A stretch of 64,000 nucleotides of DNA, from NCBI RefSeq assembly GCF_000003815.2, contig NC_049985.1, positions 23,625,406 to 23,689,405 on the forward strand, written 5' to 3'. Positions within the stretch are counted from its first letter, which is position 1. Each line of letters opens with the position of its first letter. A model generated the notes under the pieces. It was not told the DNA's origin. It ran no database searches and worked only from the letters and a program-made list of their open reading frames with translations. Origin of the DNA: Branchiostoma floridae (Eukaryota; Chordata; Leptocardii; Amphioxiformes; Branchiostomatidae). This document shows, one piece after another, positions 11,795-23,165 of the stretch. A program made the position numbers and the translations under genes.

Positions 11795-11972
11795 GTAGGT
11801 GGACTAACATAGCACAGATAATAGGCATGGTAGGTGGACTAACATAGGTCCTAGACATACTGAGTTGACTAACATAACACAGATTGTTGGTATGGTGCAT
11901 TGTCTTACATATCACAGATGATTTTACATATCACAGATCATAGACATCGTACTTGGACTAACATAACATAAA
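11777..11972 (+). repeat. ~35-bp minisatellite seeded by the exon 2 donor
   Basis: Unit 1 is the last 18 exonic bases (GCACAGATCATAGATATG), the donor GTAGGT and GGACTAACATA. Unit 2 repeats all of it with few changes, including an intact GTAGGT. Four more units decay progressively, each marked by CACAGAT and CTAACATA or TTACATAT; some are shortened to about 19 bases. The array overlaps the coding exon end. Confidence 0.85.
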
Positions 11973-12044
11973 ATCTAAAATCCGTCAAACATTTTCCCGT
12001 TGGATTACCTGATACCACAGAAGTACATGCCACGACGTCTATTT

Positions 12045-12215
12045 GACGCCGGGTCCGGGGTTGATTTTAACTGCGAGTTTAAAAAATCAAGGGGCCGAGC
12101 CGTGCCCCCAAATAGCCTGGTTGTCACAGGGTGTCATGTAAGGATAACGGTCGAAAGTGTAAAAAAACAGCCCGTAAACCTCCCGGAGGGACCCCTTTCC
12201 CGAACAGGCCGGATC
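12045..12215. repeat. Dispersed repeat shared with 15570
   Basis: GGGGTTGATTTTAACTGCGA, TCAAGGGGCCGAGCCGTG, CCCCAAATAGCCTGG and CACAGGGTG blocks recur in the same order at about 15570-15720. Class unknown. From 12215 to 13080 I see no further element or gene. Confidence 0.6.
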
Positions 12216-13097
12216 AGAAACCATACTGTGGAGGGCAATGACCCCTAATTGACGGCTGCGCAGAAGGTCCCCACAGGATTGATTTTTAAAAGTATCAGAA
12301 GATGTGTTTTTCTTTGGAAATGTTGGCATCTTGGAGCTGTATTCTACAGGTAAGGGTTGTAGGTTTTTTATTATGTCGAAAAAAAAGACTTTCAAGCCTG
12401 TTTTGGGTGCCTGGAACACTAGAAAGAAGTTTGTTATGTAGCTGTCAGATAGGGTCAAAGGTCACCGAGTTGCGTTTGGATGCAAGTCACATGTGTTCCA
12501 GTGGTCAGAAAGTTCCGAAAAGTTGAGAATAGACATTTTAGAAGCCGGGCTACCCTCTCAATGTTAGTTTTTCGAGAACGAAACGTCAGGTAGGTGACTT
12601 TTGACAGCTTCTATTTGCCATTAAATGCATTATAAGGATAGGGAAAACATGATTGGTGGTCACTGCTCTGGACTTGGTTTTGAGGCAACATGATTTTTCC
12701 AATTACCAGGTACAGAGGGGAATCTACTTCCAAATATGGCTTGTCTAATGATGATCAATGTACGGAATCATACAAAACTCTCCAGACTCCTTCGTGAGAG
12801 TGAAAGAGTTGCAGGGGAGTTTGAACAGCCTTAGAAGTAGATGCTGTCTTTAACAAGAAATCCAAGATTTCGTATTTCCGTGAAATAATTATGCTTTTTG
12901 TGAATTTCGTAGTTCGATGGCCTACGATGTGTGCTACATACATTTGATACTCAATAATAAGTCAAGCAAGTCCGATGTACCAAATTGAGGTCATTGAAGT
13001 CGCCGGGCAACCGGCTGTCGCTGGACTATACCACATTACTTTTAGGAAGAAGTGTCGGCCTGTAATGCTGCAGTACCTGAACTTAATGTACGTGTTT

Positions 13098-13118
13098 GGG
13101 GGGGGGGGGGGGGGCGGG
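13098..13118 (+). repeat. Poly-G tract
   Basis: A run of about 16 G followed by CGGGGC. Such a run is error-prone in sequencing and capable of forming a G-quadruplex. A similar shorter run is at 34090-34102. Confidence 0.85.
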
Positions 13119-13944
13119 GCAAAGTAGTCTTCATGTTTCTCTGGGACCACACGGACATATCCAAATCCATACAAAACCATCAAAAGGATATTAGGGAGAA
13201 AACATATACAGCATACACAATCAGTACCCCCGTCACGGACGTGAAGCTATTTACATTTCCCGAGACGGACGTCGCAGGTCATAGCACCTACTTAAGGGCG
13301 ATGATGCAAAGAACTGATTCTTCTATCTTATTTGAAGCGTAAGAGGAACGAATGCGATGAAGAAAAAACACCTTGGGTTCAATGCACGCAGTGGATTCGG
13401 TATCATCTGCATATAGATGGAGGGGCTACCAAATGACGATATTTCGTTGCCACGCGGACGATTGAATTCTTACGAACCAAGTTGATATCAATCCGAGAAT
13501 CCATCCTTTCATTTGGTGCGTTGGGAGAAATGGGTCCCCGTGTATATTCTGCCCCATCGACCCCATTATACTCCTTGGTAAATTGATTGGGTATTTCTTG
13601 CTGTGTATGGTGCAATTGCAAAGTATGAAGTACATAGATGAAATGATAGGACGTTCTGAACGTATAATTTGTACAATTTGAACATAATGCTGAACATTCA
13701 ATATCTGGTAAGCTGCAAGGAGCCCCAACCTACATGTATACCACTTCTTCCTGACAGTAGCATATCTGACCATAGCGTGTCCAGGACTAAGGATACAAAA
13801 ATCAAAGTTGTGCTGTAGCACCAATGGCAGTCGCCAGGAGGTCCAAAATAGACTTTTACCTTTATATTCTCGAGAGGTATCCACAGATAAAATGCCATGA
13901 CAATACATCCACTTTCTTTAGTTTTGCTGACCGCAAATATCCGA

Positions 13945-14003
13945 AGCACAGACATACACACACACACACACACACGCACACGCACACACACACACACACA
14001 CAC
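13945..14003. repeat. CA microsatellite
   Basis: About 58 bases of (CA)n with CGCA interruptions. The surrounding 13.1-14.3 kb shows no gene; the longer minus-strand frames lack recognisable domains. Confidence 0.9.
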
Positions 14004-14340
14004 TAAGACACCAGAAATAATACTTCCATTTTTCATGGGAAGTCAATAATCCATGGATTGTCCTGTCTAGTAGGACGCTGACCTACTTCATTCTTTGATT
14101 TATACCTAACTATGGTAAAGAAAAGCACACTGGGGCAATAATCTACGGATGTTGTCTGCAAATAGACCTAACATCAATACGACATGACTAATGCTGTAGG
14201 GAAACAGCTTTGTTAGAGCTGTCACCGCTTTCCATGAATAATCACGTGTACAGAGCCGTCCTCATTTCCCATGGCTCTAATCATAGCTCATTTGGAGCCT
14301 TTGTCGTCTGGAGTCTTGATGATGGCTCCCCATAGGTGGC

Positions 14341-14545
14341 ATCTCGGTGGCGTAACGGTTAGGGTGTGGCCCAGGACCAAGACTTCCTGGCTCAAACTTC
14401 ACGACATGGCACTGACGTTGCCTACCTGCCTGCCTAAGTATTTAGGCCAGGGAATGACCCCTTGCTAACCCGTTGTGCCCTTGGAAAGTCACTTTACACA
14501 AATTTCCTCACTTCACACATGTGCCTAGCTTCGGTTCGGGAGTTG
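14341..14545 (+). mobile_element. tRNA-derived SINE, diverged head plus partial body
   Basis: GGTGGCGTAACGGTTAGGGT resembles a tRNA A-box region and is followed by GGCTCAAACTTC as a degraded B box. The body segment TGTGCCCTTGGAAAGTCACTTTACAC and CCTAGCTTCGGTTCGG is shared with 9082. It is truncated after the CTTCGG block. Confidence 0.65.
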
Positions 14546-15569
14546 AACAAATAATATTTTACATATTACAGCTTGCACTGTTGAGTACAAAACTGATTAC
14601 AGCACAAATAAACAAACATGCATAATTGTTCCGTATTGTCTGGATAATGTTCTCTACCCCGAGACCTAAGTTTCTTTTTTTGTTCTATTTACGTCTACCA
14701 ATTTTGAAATTATCTACCATTTCCATTTTACCTGTATCAACAACATTTTCATTTTGCCTACGATACACTATTCTATTTCACTTATTCTGAAACTCAAGAT
14801 GAATGGTTTCACCCACATCTGCCTGTATAAACTACCAGTACAACTTACCAACCATTGCATTCCTTTCACACTCTATGAATCTTTTTTCAATCCGGTCTTG
14901 AAAATTAGATTTTTGCTGCAATATTAGTTCCATCAACCTGCCTCTCCACACTGCGCTACCGGTCTCCTATCCTATTAAAACGAACACCCAGTCACACAGA
15001 AAATCATTACGTTTACTGATTGAAGTTATCCCGGAATGGGTATGTTTACAACAGGTTGGACATTTGCTGCTCATTCGGCCCGTGGCTATAGAGGCTTCAT
15101 GTAATCTCCAGCCAAGCGAAGTTTAGCTCCGTCTGAAAGGTCACCTTTTGAAGCCACGTGATGTGAAAGAAATTGGTCCAGTAACGCTACGGTCGCTACG
15201 GTCACAATTGCACAAGTGCCCGTAAGGGTTGAAGCCCTGGACGGGCTCTAAAGCCAAGAATGTGTTCCGGTTGACTGCTGGATACGGGTGTTTGGGTTAT
15301 GGTGGGGCTACCATAGCCTCAACCAGGCTTTCGTACTTGGGTACGGGGATCGTGGAAGTCGGCAAAATCAGGAAATTGGTCAGGGAGTCAGTCCACGCTT
15401 AGGTTCATGTTTCCCCCTCGGAGCTGAGAAGCCGACCTCTGGTGGCAAAACTACCCTGGCAAATTATTCTTCTTATAACACCCAAGGTAGTCAGTCTGGT
15501 AGAGACTAGAGCTACCCTTCGTTGTTTTTACGGGTAGTGACTAGTGTACGGCGTATATTTGTTGCCTGG

Positions 15570-15725
15570 CCAGGGGGTTGAATTCGAGTTAGAATAATCA
15601 AAGGGCCCGGTCGTGACCCCAAAATAGCCCGATACCCACAGGGTGCCCCATGGGTGTTACGCCGCAAAAGTGCAGAAAAACACAGTCATCTACTCGCAGG
15701 GGCCTCTTTTCAAAATAGTTCCGTA
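15570..15725. repeat. Dispersed repeat shared with 12045
   Basis: AATCAAAGGGCCCGGTCGTG, ACCCCAAAATAGCCCGA and CACAGGGTGCCCC match the 12045 copy in order. The stretches 14550-15570 and 15725-16150 are otherwise unremarkable intron 2 sequence. Confidence 0.6.
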
Positions 15726-16159
15726 GCATAACGCATACTAAACCTGCGTGTGTATGGTACTTTATGGACCATATCGCATATGCTATACAGTTTCAGTTTT
15801 AGAACATTGGCGTCCGTGCAATATTATGACAATTTTATGTCTCTTCAATATCGATAGAATTGCATTTCGTAGGCAATACCCGAGAACGTAATGTGCATAA
15901 GCGGAAGTCCGGGCGACACTTTTGACTTGTCGTAATTGTTTGCATTTATTAATTCAAAGTCAACTGTCAACAATAACAAGACGCCTTCTAACACTTGACC
16001 GATATGGTACCTCAGTTACAATATGTTATCAAGCATGTATAGGAGATGTTGACTTGTATTTACATTTATTCTCTTCGCCAATGGCGATAGAGTATGTTTT
16101 TGCCGACTTGGGTCTGTATGTAGGTCAACAACATATAAGTCGAGAAATTGTGGATGGAA

Positions 16160-16760
16160 CTTTTTGATTTTTTGTAGGTGTGTAGCGGTTGTCGAAAGGC
16201 ACGCCCAGTTTGAAAATGGTTTACCTGGCGTTTTCCTACGGTACAGCAGGAAGCTTTGTATTTTTTCGAGGTTTGTTTCGAGAAGCATAAGTCAAAATGC
16301 AGCTGGGCGATTTCTACGATATTTAGTAGGTGTGCAGTGGTTGTGTAAAGGATTGTCATGTGCGAGAATGGTTTAGCTAGCTTTTACCTATGGTGCTGTA
16401 GCTGGCTTTGTATGTAAGTGCGTTTGTCTGTATGCAAGATAACTCAAGATGTTTTAGATGAATGCTAATGATATTTTGCTGATAGGTAGGGGACACAGAA
16501 AGGAAGGTCAAGTTCGATAATGGGCCTCCTGGCGACTTGTTTTGGTACTGCAAGTGAGCGTCAAAGCTTGCGCCTAACTTTTCCAGAAGTGCCAGGTTCA
16601 TAATTTTTTAGTGGTGGATAGCTGTTGGGACTAGGAGTGAATGGTGTAATTTTGGGCCCCCTAGCAGCTTGTTTGGAACTGCAGTGGGTCTTATAGTTCG
16701 TAACTTTTAAGAAGGATAACTCCAGAGGAGATTGTTGGATAGTCTTTGTTTTGGTAGGTA
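16160..16760 (+). repeat. Four degenerate tandem units of a dispersed repeat
   Basis: Units near 16170, 16325, 16485 and 16610 each run TAGGTGTG...GAAAGG...TTTGAAAATGGTTTACCTGG...TACNGCAG at 130-160 bp spacing. Later units carry GGGCCTCCTGGCGACTTGTT and GGGCCCCCTAGCAGCTTGTT, linking them to the 8085 and 32060 copies. Confidence 0.6.
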
Positions 16761-16779
16761 GTTACTTTGGGTGATAATG

Positions 16780-18390
16780 AACATAATGAGATGCAAATTA
16801 TATAAATCACTATCTATTTGATATAATTACTTAGGGAAACTTCTATATAGGTTAAAAATATACTTGTGACGGAGTCACCCGAAAGAACTTGAATCGGCCC
16901 ATAGATGTCTAGAAATAGAGAAAAAGTAAGTCAGTCTGACAAGCATGAAATTCTGATTGACAAGGGATGCTACCCGAGGTCATCTTTGGTCACAGTCCAA
17001 GGCCCCCTAAAATCAATACTATTCGGCCAGGCTGGAGTCTGGTAGAGTCTGATTTTAACAAAACACTATGAAAATTGCGTTGGAAAGTATCACAACATTG
17101 TACATCATTTCCTTGTCACCAGTTCGCCGAGAAGGTTATGTTTTTGGTAGCATTTGTGGGTTTGTGAGGAACACCCCTTCATGCAGTCATTTGCTATTGG
17201 GGTAGGTACTATTCAATAATACATGATAAGACGTTAAAGTCTTAATAAAGGCATAATTATTTGGCGAAGATATGTGTTCGTCGAACTCTAGTATTCATTA
17301 TAGTTTTGTTATAGTTGTTGCTCAATACTTCTACAAATCCATCAATGTGGTATTGAATTATAGGTGCGAATACGCAAAGACAACCCAAAACGATACGATA
17401 CCCCCGTCGAATGTGAACCCTTCTCCAGCAAAGAGTTGATAACCTCCTTTCTTCCAGGAGGTAGTAAACATTCTCAAGTCTGGACGTGCAAAGAGTTCCA
17501 ACGACTTCAACTTGTTTTGACACTGCATTAGCCACAGGAGTCACCTTTAAGAGCAGAGGTACCCATGACGCGTAGACGTACCATCTGCATTCATTGACAC
17601 AGACAGGCGATTAGGTTCGAGCCACATAACAGCACGCGTGGGCCAGTCACCTTGTCGGGTCCTATTAACCTCGGGTATGAACGAAAACGTTGTCCGTATA
17701 TTTTACGTTATAGAGGGTGTCATAGGGGTCGATAAAGATATAGAATGGTTACGTAGCAATTTAGCCAAAACTATCATCATGCCTATGGCTAAGTGTTAAT
17801 GTTGTGAAAAATAAAGGATGGGATTTTATAAGATATAATCTTCCATGGGTTTCATGAGGTCTTTAACAAACGGGTCCAATACAATATTTGCCAATATACT
17901 AACTATAATAGTCAGAGAGAAACTGAAATATGAAAGAGAGATTCGACGATATCATTTGACCGCCTGAATAATGTGCTAAACATAATTTTGTATGTTTGGC
18001 ATGATTTTCGTTCTGCAATATTATGTTTTTCATCATCAATAAAAAATGATTAGAAATGTGTAAGTAGGGATTTGTTACCAAAACATGGATTTCAGGGGTT
18101 TATATTTGTGATGACAGTGCATATATGGTTTTATGGCCAATGTACAGTGGTTTGTTGCAAATTTTATTGTCACAGCAATGTACATCGACTTTCGTAAAGT
18201 CTACTACACTTATATATTTGCATCCGAACAAACGGAGTAACAAGAATATCTGGATATATGAACACGTTAAGTTGAACGTATATCGTTTACACTACTGGTT
18301 CTAGGGAGTAACATTTTTCTGACATATTTACATATCTGTATATGATCTAATGTTGTTCTATAGGGTGGAATGTATTAAACCAGAAGCAAG
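16780..18390. other. Intron 2 sequence with no recognised gene
   Basis: AT-rich, with short unrelated frames only. The 95-codon minus frame at 17257-17544 has no family signature and no supporting exons nearby. Confidence 0.5.
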
Positions 18391-18428
18391 AAAGGATGAA
18401 GGAGAATTCTTTGTACACAACCAGTGGG

Positions 18429-18610
18429 TACAGTCAAACCTGTATTAGGGGCCACCTCTACAGAGGGGCCACCTGTCCATAGTGGCCACTTTTTGTTGGT
18501 CCCTTGGGTATTTTATCTACAAGTTACCACCTCTATACAGAGGCCACCTGTCTATAGTGGCCAAATTTGTCCGGTCCCTTGAGTGGCCGCTATAGACAGG
18601 TTTGACTGTA
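18429..18610 (+). mobile_element. MITE with TACAGTCAAACCTG termini, copy 1
   Basis: Starts TACAGTCAAACCTG and ends CAGGTTTGACTGTA. The outer TA pair fits the TA target duplication used by Tc1/mariner transposons. The interior repeats the theme GGCCACCTCTA / TATAGTGGCC. The element sits inside an outer inverted repeat (18397-18427 with 18636-18668), so it seems to have landed in a palindromic target. Confidence 0.85.
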
Positions 18611-18789
18611 CTTACATAGCTTACGTTTGTAAGTACCCACTGGTTGTGTACAAAGAATTCTCCTTCATCCTATATTCTACCAACCTGATGAAACTATTTT
18701 CGGCAGAAGCAAGAAAGTTGGACAGCTTTATCATATTCTATTCGATATCGTGGGGATCAAACGCACGGGACAAGGCTAGCCTTCCGTAA

Positions 18790-18971
18790 TACAGTCAAAC
18801 CTGCCTATAGCGGCCACTCAAGGGACCGGACAAATTTGGCCACTATAGACAGGTGGCCTCTGTATAGAGGTGGTAACTTGTAGATAAAATACCCAAGGGA
18901 CCAACAAAAAGTGGCCACTATGGACAGGTGGCCCCTCTGTAGAGGTGGCCCCTAATACAGGTTTGACTGTA
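18790..18971 (-). mobile_element. MITE with TACAGTCAAACCTG termini, copy 2 (inverted)
   Basis: The reverse complement of copy 1, of equal length (182 bp). I see one difference (TATAGGCAGG for TATAGACAGG near one end). The two copies form a large palindrome with a 179-bp spacer. A diverged relative ends at 22980. Confidence 0.85.
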
Positions 18972-19580
18972 TACACACTCCTTGTAACGCTACTTTTCAT
19001 GTCCTCCTCCTTTGAACTCAAACTTTGCGAAGCTGAAAAGAGAAAAAAAGTAACCACAATCAATTTCTAGACAGAAAACTTTAAGGTGCTTACTAGTAAG
19101 CTAATGCCTTATAGCGAATTCGTGCTTAAGTCGGTTACTTCTAATTCTGTGCAAACGGCTGTTTTCAGTGATAACGGCATTGCGTAATACATTAGGATGC
19201 TACTGGTGGAACTACGGTGTACAGTGTCAGAAATGAGTGATTTCTGTGTTGGAACTTTGTGACACTAAGTTTCAGCGGTAGTTTTTCTAGTCATATAAGG
19301 ATACAAAGTCCTGACCCACTCAAGTTAGCAAACTTCTTAAATTGGCGCCGCCACTAAACTCTGAAACACCCGAGTTGAGTGTCAAAACTGTAAACGTGCA
19401 AACAATACAAAAGATCACAATGTAGTCTTCCACTTGATGGCGAGATATCCGATGCGACACAATAAACATAAAAGTAGAGAAAAATAATTTGTAGTGGTGA
19501 TAAAATTCTGGATAAAAGTGCAAGCTAGATTTTTTTGATTTACAGAAGATGAATATAGTGGGCTTCGTTGATGCAAAAGT

Positions 19581-19788
19581 TACTCTCCAAGCAGAGATTA
19601 GGCACCGGCTGTTTTTTTAACGTTTTTTTAGTAGTTTTTATCGGGCTTTTTATTTCTTATTTTATCTTGCTGTGTAAAAACTTGTTTGGCTGGCGTACTT
19701 CAAGAAAAATGACAAAATAGAAAGCCCGATAAAAACGACTAAAAAAACGTTAAAAAACAGCCAGAGCCTAACCTCTGCTTGGAGAGTA
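19581..19788. mobile_element. MITE with TACTCTCCAAGCAG termini, full length
   Basis: Begins TACTCTCCAAGCAGAGATTA and ends TAACCTCTGCTTGGAGAGTA. Inner arms GCTGTTTTTTTAACG and CGTTAAAAAACAGC, then TTTATCGGGCTTT and AAAGCCCGATAAA, pair in turn. Second full copy at 47994-48207 and a short one at 7443-7550. Confidence 0.85.
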
Positions 19789-19904
19789 GCAAAAGTGAGA
19801 TATTGGCATTTTCAGAAAGTGCTAAAGGTTTTGTACGGTATGCTGTCAGACAATCGTGCTACCCGGCTGTCAGGCGTAATACCACAGGATCACTCCACCG
19901 GGTC

Positions 19905-20125
19905 ACTCAAATGTCAGAAGCGGTGCCTCACGCGTACATCACCGGGTCACTCAAACGTCAGAAGCGGTGCCTCACGCGTACATCACCGGGTCACTCAAAT
20001 GTCAGAAGCGGTGCCTCACGCGTACATCACCGGGTCACTCAAACGTCAGAAGCGGTGCCTCATGCACGTATCACCGGGTCACTCAAACGTCAGAAGCGGT
20101 GCCTCACGCGTACATCACCGGGTCT
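19905..20125 (+). repeat. 44-bp minisatellite, five copies
   Basis: The unit runs CACCGGGTCACTCAAAYGTC, AGAAGCGGTGCCTCACGCGT, ACAT. Because 44 is not a multiple of 3 and the unit has no stop, all three + frames stay open and read through the same three peptides. That explains the overlapping frames of 117, 141 and 67 codons. Not a gene. Confidence 0.9.
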
Positions 20126-20254
20126 CCCCTGACATGTGGCGGGCTGTTGACCGGCGATACGGTACAGTAGTTCTGCTGAGGCGTGGGAGGTGTTTTATTA
20201 GACTCTCCATAAGTTTGTGAATTTAGGATATAGGGACATGTCGGTTAAAGGACA

Positions 20255-20385
20255 TTCCTATAGCTCAATTGGTTGCCTTGGTTCCAATGAGTTGGTAACT
20301 GGGAGGCCCTGGTTCAATCCTGGGTAGGGCATCTCGGTTGGGGTACCACTCTTCTTTGGGAAGGGACGTAAAATGGTTGAATACG
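20255..20385 (+). mobile_element. tRNA-derived SINE head with short body
   Basis: TATAGCTCAATTGGTTGCCT (A box) and CCCTGGTTCAATCCTGGGTA (B box and T arm) resemble a tRNA; CTTTGGGAAGGGACGTAAAATGG is the shared SINE body block. The spacing between boxes is slightly long for a functional tRNA. Confidence 0.65.
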
Positions 20386-20809
20386 TTATAGAATATGGCT
20401 AGTAACCCCTCCCTGTAGAAATGTGCGGTAGGTTATCCGACAGAACCTAGCAAAACCCTCCCGAACCTGCCGTTATTAAATAAAATTTTTGATCTATATA
20501 TAAGTGTCGAAATTCAAAGCATATGTCCTGTATTTCACACTCAGTTAACAGTTTAGGGCTTTGAACATTTGATGCATGCAAGAATGCGCAGTTGACATTG
20601 TTTAGTTCCTTAATACACTTGTGATTGTACATTGTATATCTGTATAATTACAAAAACGATTATGTTTTCCATTACTAAACCCTATTTGTTGGATCACATC
20701 GACCGACATCTTTAAGATGAAAAATATCAAAATAACTAAATATAAGAAAATTCCTACCTTCGAATTTTGTTTACAGAATCGTAACCATAAACTCAACATT
20801 TCCTTTCAC

Positions 20810-21310
20810 AGGCCTTATACAGAAGCGTTCGTGATACGGCGTGACTTTCAGCCTTTTTAAGTACGTCATTCTCAACAGATTGTAACAAAACACGTCTAAC
20901 TTCACTCACGGAGAATTCTAACCCACCAAGTTGAACGCCAATAATTTCCAAAACCGCGGCCAGAAGTTCTTGCCTAGGCCTAACACAGAATGATTCGTAA
21001 TACGGCGTGACTTTCAGCCTTTTCAAGTACGTCATTCTCAACAGAAGGGAACACAACACGCCTTACGTGTACTTCTCACACAGAACGATGTGTGCGCGCC
21101 TTGGGTAATAATTCGTGACAAGGAAGGCCCTAGAGTGTACCGTTACCCACCCCTATCCAGAACCGCAGTCAGAAATTTTTCCTTAGGCCTTATACAGAAT
21201 CATTCGTAATACGGCGTGACTTTCGGCCTTTTCAAGTACGTCATTCTCAACAGAACACAACACAGCACGTATTACTTCCCACACCGACCGACGTGTGCGC
21301 GCCTTGGGTA
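20810..21310. repeat. Three long tandem units with AATACGGCGTGACTTTC
   Basis: Units start near 20810, 20975 and 21185, each with GGCCTTATACAGAA or a variant, TCGTAATACGGCGTGACTTT and AAGTACGTCATTCTCAACAG. Units 2 and 3 share a second half with CGATGTGTGCGCGCCTTGGG. The 88-codon minus frame over the first units is itself internally duplicated and is probably incidental. Confidence 0.7.
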
Positions 21311-21329
21311 ATAAAACCTGACAACGAGA

Positions 21330-22780
21330 GCCCTGGAGCTGCAGCTTACTGCAGTTGATTGCATTTGTGATAAATGTGGCCGTTCTCTGGAGGCTTCTGT
21401 TGGAATGGGAAAAGTATCAGTCAAGATAGCAAGACAACTGGGGGAAAGGGAAATTGTTCAGTACAATATGAGTGCCACCCACTTGGTTCCAGGAGTGAAA
21501 CTTTATGTGATATTTTCTGGTAGCGCGAGCCTTGGAGATTGTGATAACGCATTTGATGTACGTTGTCGTTCTTTAGAATTCGCTTGAAAATAGGAGAACC
21601 TTGAGTTAACGATGAACCAAAACATAGTAGATCGGATTGGCATTTGCTCCTTTTTACGGCCTCAATGGGTACTATATTTGCCCAAAATAAATCGTTAAAA
21701 AATAAACTTTTTCATTTACAATTTTTAAACTTATTTTGATTTTTCAATTGTAAAGCTCCTTACATAAACTGCGATTGATAATCTTTACCTCAAACCAAAG
21801 GACACATTACTTTTGATTTTATTTATGGCAACCGTGAGCGCCTTGATGTTTGGCTATAACTCACGAAAATGTCGACTCAGATAGGCCTGTAAAGGTGGAC
21901 TTGTCATAAAACTTGTAATGTTATTTTACAGAACTTGATGACTATATTTTACTACGTCAGCTTTGAAGATTGGCATGCCATGTACATACATGGTTAGGGA
22001 AATTTTACAAAAAGCTAAATTGACGGGAAAAAAAGTACGGTGACTTTTGTATGGACAACTATAACCTACCAAAATGTAGGAATGTGGAATAGATCTTGAA
22101 ATTCTACCAATTAAACAATATATGGTAATAGAATTCCACTAATGTAACTAAAAAATATATAGGATAATAAGAAAACCTCCATACAATCAGGTGGGGCTAA
22201 AAGTGAGTGTCACTATCTTTTCTTGTTATAAAGCAATCTTTTACATTTGCACAGCTTAAAGAGAGGTTTCCAGGCAGTTTAAAATATTTCGAATTCCTAT
22301 CAAGACCAGCTCACAATTAACGGATTTAATACACAAATATAGACTTGTTGCTTGTTGAATACATTATATTCTGTGGTTCAACTTGTGTTCTCAGCTTCTG
22401 ATCGTTTGAAATGATTGCACCATTTTTTTGCTAAAGTTTTATCTTAACCTCGCGAGTCAAATCAACTTAACGTTTATTAGACAACAATTACAACGGGTAC
22501 AATGTAAGGTAAACCTAAATATCAGTTCTGGGTTTCCATTGGACGTTATCAACGTGGCCTTATGTCAAATCACACATCGGTAACAAAAGAAAATCGAAGA
22601 CGGTGACTTACACTACGTGCAATGTCATCCGAAATCTATATTACACCAGATAAGCAGTGTGATACTGTAAAACAGTGACGTGTACATTTTCATTGATTTA
22701 CGTGTAGTGGTCAATATCCCATTGAAAAAAGAGGTCATTGACCCCATTCATTGTACAGCAAAAATTGTCCAATATGACTA
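21330..22780. other. Intron 2 sequence with no recognised gene
   Basis: AT-rich. I see only short frames and no terminal-repeat element. Confidence 0.5.
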
Positions 22781-23165
22781 CTTAAGGGACCAATAGAATC
22801 CTGTCTATGTGGGTTTCGTTATGTCTGTGTCAAAGGGAAAATTAGTTGGACCGCCGAAAAACTGTTCACTTCGGTAAAGTGGTCCTTATGCAGAGGCTGT
22901 CACTTGTAGAGATGCGACCGTATTTTATTGGTCATGTGGTCCTTATGCGGAAGTTGTCACTTGTACAGGTTTGACTGTATTATATTTTCTAGTGACAATG
23001 GGGTTATGAAAATACGGCATTCACCTTGAACTTATATTATGCCATGGTAGAGAATGTCCACTTTACTGGCTGAAAATCCTAGAAGATTGATGTTGTTCTT
23101 TGTAGCATCTTGGTATCTGTCCTTGGTGCTGATTTTTTTGTGTTATTATTTTTGCCATTCACATA
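22780..23165 (+). repeat. Duplicated block related to 24720-24870
   Basis: Ends of a diverged TACAGTCAAACCTG-type MITE (CAGGTTTGACTGTA near 22967-22980) are followed by CTTATATTATGCCATGGTAG and TCCTTGGTGCTGATTTTTTT. The same order occurs at 24720-24870 (GGGTTTGGCTGT, CTTATACTATACCATGGTGG, TCCTTGGTGCTGATTTTTTG). Confidence 0.6.

Noticed and set aside
13698-14036. 112-codon minus-strand ORF
   Set aside because: Its N-terminal third is CA-repeat translation and the remainder has no recognisable domain or splice context.
20793-21059. 88-codon minus-strand ORF with an internal duplication
   Set aside because: It follows the tandem DNA repeat; unit 3 does not keep the frame, so it is unlikely to be coding.
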